A stretch of DNA of 9,796 nucleotides. It comes from an uncultured Verrucomicrobiota bacterium. GTDB taxonomy: Bacteria; Verrucomicrobiota; Kiritimatiellia; RFP12; UBA1067. The stretch covers positions 1 to 9,796 of the forward strand of contig CAMZET010000039.1 of NCBI GenBank assembly GCA_947305825.1, written 5' to 3'. Positions within the stretch are counted from its first letter, which is position 1; each line of letters starts with the position of its first letter. A program made the translations under genes and the position numbers. The notes below the pieces were generated by a model, which was not told where the DNA came from, made no database searches, and saw nothing but the letters and a program-made list of their open reading frames with translations. Below, in pieces: positions 6,268 to 9,796 of this stretch.

Positions 6268-7274
6268 AGAAGTACAATGTCGGTCTCGTCGGCGTCGGCG
6301 CCGTCGGGACGGAAATGATAAAGGTTTTGAAAGAGCGCGCCTTCCCTTGCGGCAAGGTGCAGGTGTTCGCCTCGCGCGAACGCGACGAGCAGATTCTCGG
6401 CGAGACGTACCATGTCCTCAAGGCCGACGAGAACAGTTTCGCCGGCTTCGACATAGTGCTGTTCGCGGGGAAGACGGACGTGGCGGTCGCGTTGAAGGAC
6501 GCGGTGGTGAAGGCCGGCGCAAAGATGATAGACAACTCGCGCGCGTTCCGGCAGGACCCGGACGTGCCGCTCGTGGTGCCGCAGGTGAACGCCGAAGACC
6601 TGGACTGGAACAAGGGCGTGATTGCGAATCCCAACTGCACGACGGCAATCATGCTGGAGGCGGTAGCGCCGCTGCACCGCGCCAAGCGCCTGAAGAGGCT
6701 GATTGCCTCGACGTACCAGGCGGCGTCGGGCGCCGGGGCCCCGGGACTCGCCGAACTCGAGACGCAGATGCGCGAATACGTCGAGGGCAAGCCCCTCACC
6801 GTCAAGGCGTTCCAGCACCAGCTCACCTACAACCTCATACCGCACATCGACAAGTTCGACGAGACCAACTGGTACACGCTCGAGGAGCTGAAGATGCGCA
6901 ACGAGGCGAGGAAGATGCTCCACGCGCCGGAACTCATGCTCTCGTGCACGTCGGTGCGCGTGCCGATAGCGCGCGCCCACTCCGAGTCGCTCAACCTGGA
7001 GTTCGAGGAGGACGTCACGCCGGAGGAGGCGAGGGAAATACTTCGCTCGGCAGAAGGCGTCAAGGTGGTGGACGACCCGCTCAACGGCGGCTACCCGATG
7101 CCGCTGGACGCGACGGCGAAATACGACGTGCTCGCCGGGCGCATCCGCCAGGACATTTCGCGCAACGACCGCAAGGGGCTGGAAATGTTCGTGTCCGGCG
7201 ACCAGCTGCTGCGCGGCGCCGCCCTCAACGCCGTCGAAATAGCCGAACACCTCATAAAGCGCGGCCTGATTTGA
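6264..7274 (+). CDS. asd: Aspartate-semialdehyde dehydrogenase
   Basis: 336 residues, the usual length. It reduces L-aspartyl-4-phosphate to L-aspartate-4-semialdehyde with NADPH, the branch-point step for lysine, diaminopimelate, threonine and methionine. GLVGVGAVGTEM (7-18) is the Rossmann nucleotide loop. NPNCTTAIM (122-130) carries the catalytic Cys125, TYQAASGAG (150-158) carries the substrate-side Gln152, and CTSVRVPIARAHSESL (228-243) carries Arg232 and the acid/base His239, the same seven-residue spacing as in E. coli. The C-terminus has GGYPMP and LEMFVSGDQLLRGAALNAVEIAE, typical of the family. Its ATG overlaps the lysA TGA in an ATGA motif and no good Shine-Dalgarno precedes it, so translation is probably coupled to lysA. 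The family call is secure. Confidence 0.96.
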   Translation: MKKYNVGLVGVGAVGTEMIKVLKERAFPCGKVQVFASRERDEQILGETYHVLKADENSFAGFDIVLFAGKTDVAVALKDAVVKAGAKMIDNSRAFRQDPDVPLVVPQVNAEDLDWNKGVIANPNCTTAIMLEAVAPLHRAKRLKRLIASTYQAASGAGAPGLAELETQMREYVEGKPLTVKAFQHQLTYNLIPHIDKFDETNWYTLEELKMRNEARKMLHAPELMLSCTSVRVPIARAHSESLNLEFEEDVTPEEAREILRSAEGVKVVDDPLNGGYPMPLDATAKYDVLAGRIRQDISRNDRKGLEMFVSGDQLLRGAALNAVEIAEHLIKRGLI

Positions 7275-7288
7275 CCCGCTGCACTGCC

Positions 7289-8821
7289 ATGGCCGACACA
7301 TCGAACATAAGGAAGTTTTCAGACGCCGCCGACTACACGAAAAACTTCATCGTGCAGCGCGAAATCGACAAGTACCTGCCCGGCGGCAAGCACTTCATCG
7401 ACGAAAACCTCATCAACTCCTTAATAGAGCGCATCGACTCTTCGCCGGCCGACCCGGCGAAGGTGCGCGAAATAATCGCCAAGAGCGAAGAGACGTGCGA
7501 GACGCTCCTGCCGGAAGAGACGGCGGAACTGATGAAGGTGACCGACCCGGCTCTCTTCGAGGAAATGCGCGCGGCGGCCGACCGCATCAAGCACAAGGTC
7601 TACGACAACCGCATCGTCATGTTCGCGCCGCTCTACATGTCGAACCTGTGCGTGAACGGCTGCAAATACTGCGGCTTCCGCGAGGGCAACTCGCTCCAGA
7701 AGCGGCGCGTGCTGACGATGGACGAGCTCAAGGAGGAAATAGACGTCCTCGCCGGGCGCATCGGGCACAAACGGCTGATTGCGGTTTACGGCGAACACCC
7801 TTCCACCTCGACCGAATACATCGCCGAGACGATTGAGACGTGCTATTCGCGGCAGGTGAAGGCGCCGCGCACGGGCGCGCCCGTCGGCATCAGGCGCGTG
7901 AACGTGAACGCCGCGCCGCTGCCCGTAGACGACCTCAAGGTTTTGCGCTCCGTCGGCATCGGCACGTTCCAGGTCTTCCAGGAAACCTACAACCGCAAGC
8001 TCTACGAGTCGATGCACCCGGCGTGGTCGGTCAAGGGCAACTACGACTGGCGCACGACGTGCTTCCACCGCTGCCTGGAGGCGGGGGTGGACGACGTGGG
8101 CTTCGGGGTCTTGTACGGGCTTTGCGACTGGCGCTTCGAGCTTCTGGCGACGATAATGCACGCGCGCGACCTGGAGAGGTGGTTCAACATCGGGCCGCAC
8201 ACGCTCTCGTTCCCGCGCCTGGAGCCGGCGAGCGGCACGCGCGTCCCCGAGGAAAGCCCCTGGCTCATCGACGACGCGACGTTCGCCCGCATACTCGTCA
8301 TCGCCCGCCTATCCGTGCCTTACACCGGCATGATTGTCACGGCGAGGGAAAGCCCGGAAAGCCGCAACCGCGTGCTCGACCACGGCATGACGCAGCTCGA
8401 CTGCTCCTCCAACATCGCCATCAAGGGCTACAGCGACTTCGCGAACGAAGCGCACCAGGAGAAGGAGCGCCAGCAGTTCATGCTCGGCGACAACCGGTCC
8501 ATCGACGAAATGGTGCGCTATCTGGCGTCGCGCGGCATCATCACGTCGTTCTGCACGGCGGGCTACCGCTGCGGCAGGACGGGAGGCTGCATCATGGATG
8601 CGCTGAAGACGGGGCGCGAGGGGAAGTTCTGCAAAATCAACGCCGTGCTCACGTTCCGTGAATGGCTGGACGATTTCGCGAGCGACGAGACGCGCCGCAT
8701 CGGCGACGCGCTCATCGAGAAGGAACTCGCCGGCATAAAGGAATGGCTGCCGAAGTTCTATCCGACCGTGCTGAAGCAGTACGAGGCGACCTGCCGCGGC
8801 GAACGCGACCTGTTCTTCTGA
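7289..8821 (+). CDS. hydG: HydG-like radical SAM tyrosine lyase with altered auxiliary-cluster motif
   Basis: 510 residues, somewhat longer than typical HydG and much longer than ThiH. HydG cleaves L-tyrosine to p-cresol and dehydroglycine, then makes the CO and cyanide ligands of the [FeFe]-hydrogenase H-cluster. FAPLYMSNLCVNGCKYCGF (112-130) holds the radical SAM CX3CX2C Cys121/125/128. Family blocks follow: RRVNVNAAP (202-210), TFQVFQETYN (226-235), GPHTLSFPRLEPA (302-314) with His304 at the place of the auxiliary-iron His, VPYTGMIVTARESPESR (343-359), and an RGERDLFF end. In the C-terminal motif HydG has CX2CX22C; here the first and last Cys are present (422, 448) but the second position is Gly425, with new Cys at 428 and 434. 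No hydE, hydF or hydrogenase gene is in the window. The ATG lies 14 bases after asd with no Shine-Dalgarno, so co-transcription with lysA-asd is likely. The family is secure; the exact product is not. Confidence 0.8.
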   Translation: MADTSNIRKFSDAADYTKNFIVQREIDKYLPGGKHFIDENLINSLIERIDSSPADPAKVREIIAKSEETCETLLPEETAELMKVTDPALFEEMRAAADRIKHKVYDNRIVMFAPLYMSNLCVNGCKYCGFREGNSLQKRRVLTMDELKEEIDVLAGRIGHKRLIAVYGEHPSTSTEYIAETIETCYSRQVKAPRTGAPVGIRRVNVNAAPLPVDDLKVLRSVGIGTFQVFQETYNRKLYESMHPAWSVKGNYDWRTTCFHRCLEAGVDDVGFGVLYGLCDWRFELLATIMHARDLERWFNIGPHTLSFPRLEPASGTRVPEESPWLIDDATFARILVIARLSVPYTGMIVTARESPESRNRVLDHGMTQLDCSSNIAIKGYSDFANEAHQEKERQQFMLGDNRSIDEMVRYLASRGIITSFCTAGYRCGRTGGCIMDALKTGREGKFCKINAVLTFREWLDDFASDETRRIGDALIEKELAGIKEWLPKFYPTVLKQYEATCRGERDLFF

Positions 8822-8906
8822 CGGCGGCCCGCAGCGGCGGCAAAGCGCACTCGCAGGGAATATGGTATAATTACCGGCAATTCAAACACAACGAAACAGT
8901 CCGCAA
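8822..8906 (+). promoter_or_regulatory. Intergenic region with extended -10 promoter of purC (TATAAT at 8866-8871)
   Basis: The 85-base gap after the HydG-like gene holds TGGTATAAT, with TATAAT at 8866-8871, the same nonamer as at the other two promoters. Transcription would start near 8878. No convincing -35 is seen, no intrinsic terminator for the preceding unit is visible, and no Shine-Dalgarno precedes the purC ATG (the bases before it read CAGTCCGCAA). Confidence 0.7.
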
Positions 8907-9796
8907 ATGAAATACGATGCAAACGGGGCGCTGCTCGAATGCGCCATTCCGGGTCTTGAGGCGAAAAGCGGCAAGGTCCGCGACGTCTTCGACCTCGGCG
9001 ACAAGCTCCTGATGGTGGTCACGGACCGCATCAGCGCGTTCGACGTCATACTCCCTACCGGCGTGCCCGGCAAGGGCAAGGTCCTGAACCAGCTTTCGCT
9101 CTTCTGGATGGAATTCCTCGGCATGAAGAACCATCTGGTGACGGCGGACGTGGCGGAGTATCCGGAGAGCCTGCGGGCGTACGCGGACGATCTTCGCGGG
9201 CGTTCGATGCTGGTGCGCAAGGTGAATATGGTCGAAGTCGAGTGCATAGCGCGCGGCTACCTGACCGGCAGCGGCTGGAAAGAATACCAGAAGAGCGGCA
9301 CGGTGAACGGCGAGAAGCTCCGCGCCGGCTACGAGAACGCTTCCAAGCTCGACGAGGTTTTGTTCACGCCGACGACGAAAGCGGCGATTGGCGACCACGA
9401 CGAGGCGATTTCGTTCGCGCAGACCGAGGCGCTGGTGGGGGCGGAGCTGGCGGCGAGGCTGCGCGACGCAACGGTTTCGCTCTATTCGCGCGCCGCAGAC
9501 TATGCGCGCGAACGCGGCATCATCATCGCCGACACCAAGTTCGAGTTCGGCCGGGACGCCGACGGCTCGCTCATCCTCGCCGACGAGGTCCTGACGCCCG
9601 ACTCCTCGCGCTTCTGGCCGCAGGAGAGCTACGCGGTCGGCTCGAATCCGCCGTCGCTCGACAAGCAGTACGTGCGCGACTGGCTCGACTCCATCCACTT
9701 CAACCACCAGCCGCCGGGCCCGGCGCTGCCCGACGACGTGATTGCCCGCACCCGCGACATATACGTCAAGGCGTACGAGAGCCTCAGCGGACGCCG
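8907..9796 (+). CDS. purC: Phosphoribosylaminoimidazole-succinocarboxamide synthase, 3' end cut by window
   Basis: 296 codons plus two bases before the window ends. SAICAR synthase joins aspartate to CAIR using ATP, a step of de novo purine synthesis in the cytoplasm. SGKVRDVFDLGDKLLMVVTD (21-40) and RISAFDVILPTGVPGKG (41-57) form the ATP-binding N-terminus. VECIARGYLTGSG (111-123), TPTTKA with GDHDE (154-166), IADTKFEFG (207-215) and LADEVLTPDSSRFWP (224-238) are the substrate-site motifs. SLDKQYVRDWL (250-260) belongs to the long form of about 300 residues also found in yeast, so only a few codons should be missing. The ATG is the first in frame after the promoter. It has its own promoter, so it need not be regulated with lysA-asd. 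Confidence 0.95.
   Translation, partial: MKYDANGALLECAIPGLEAKSGKVRDVFDLGDKLLMVVTDRISAFDVILPTGVPGKGKVLNQLSLFWMEFLGMKNHLVTADVAEYPESLRAYADDLRGRSMLVRKVNMVEVECIARGYLTGSGWKEYQKSGTVNGEKLRAGYENASKLDEVLFTPTTKAAIGDHDEAISFAQTEALVGAELAARLRDATVSLYSRAADYARERGIIIADTKFEFGRDADGSLILADEVLTPDSSRFWPQESYAVGSNPPSLDKQYVRDWLDSIHFNHQPPGPALPDDVIARTRDIYVKAYESLSGR

Noticed and set aside
6347..7288. In-frame open extension upstream of the HydG-like gene, suggesting a fusion of 824 codons
   Set aside because: This stretch is asd read in another frame, Arg-rich and motif-free, whereas asd in its own frame is complete. The ATG at 7289 gives a normal HydG-like N-terminus.
8822..8850. Terminator hairpin after the HydG-like gene
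   Set aside because: Only short GC-rich self-complementary bits (CCGC/GCGG) with no adequate loop and no U-tract.

Overview
The window is high-GC bacterial DNA (no exact GC count was made) carrying seven protein genes in two divergent blocks plus one further gene cut by the right edge. No RNA gene, transposon or CRISPR array is visible. The gene set (ferredoxin-dependent indolepyruvate oxidoreductase subunit, HydG-type radical SAM enzyme, a LysA of the kind I associate with anaerobes) suggests an anaerobe. Weak or absent Shine-Dalgarno sequences at several starts and the overall style would fit the Planctomycetes-Verrucomicrobia-Lentisphaerae/Kiritimatiellae side of the tree, but the phylum is a guess.

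Left block, minus strand, read from about 4790 down to 177: iorA (indolepyruvate:ferredoxin oxidoreductase alpha subunit), rlmI (23S rRNA cytosine-C5 methyltransferase) and dnaB (replicative helicase). The gaps are 12 and 57 bases, so one transcription unit from a strong-looking extended -10 promoter is likely. The usual partner iorB is not next to iorA.

Right block, plus strand: lysA (diaminopimelate decarboxylase), asd (aspartate-semialdehyde dehydrogenase, ATGA overlap with lysA) and a HydG-like radical SAM gene 14 bases further on. The first two are an early step and the last step of the diaminopimelate/lysine pathway. The third is a surprise there: it keeps the radical SAM CX3CX2C motif and most HydG landmarks, but the C-terminal auxiliary-cluster motif CX2CX22C has Gly in place of the second Cys. 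purC then follows from its own promoter and runs off the right edge within a few codons of its expected end.

Non-coding DNA is short but structured. Two separate arrays, at about 12-103 and 4851-4942, each contain four palindromic cores whose centres lie exactly 23 bp apart. The core sequences differ (CCCCTAGGGG type on the left, ACCCGGGT type in the divergent iorA/lysA region) but the half-sites are related, so they look like members of one dyad-repeat family, possibly operator arrays. The second array ends about 40 bases upstream of the inferred lysA transcription start. The nonamer TGGTATAAT occurs at the promoter position of all three promoter-bearing gaps (iorA, lysA, purC), which defines a common promoter type for this genome.
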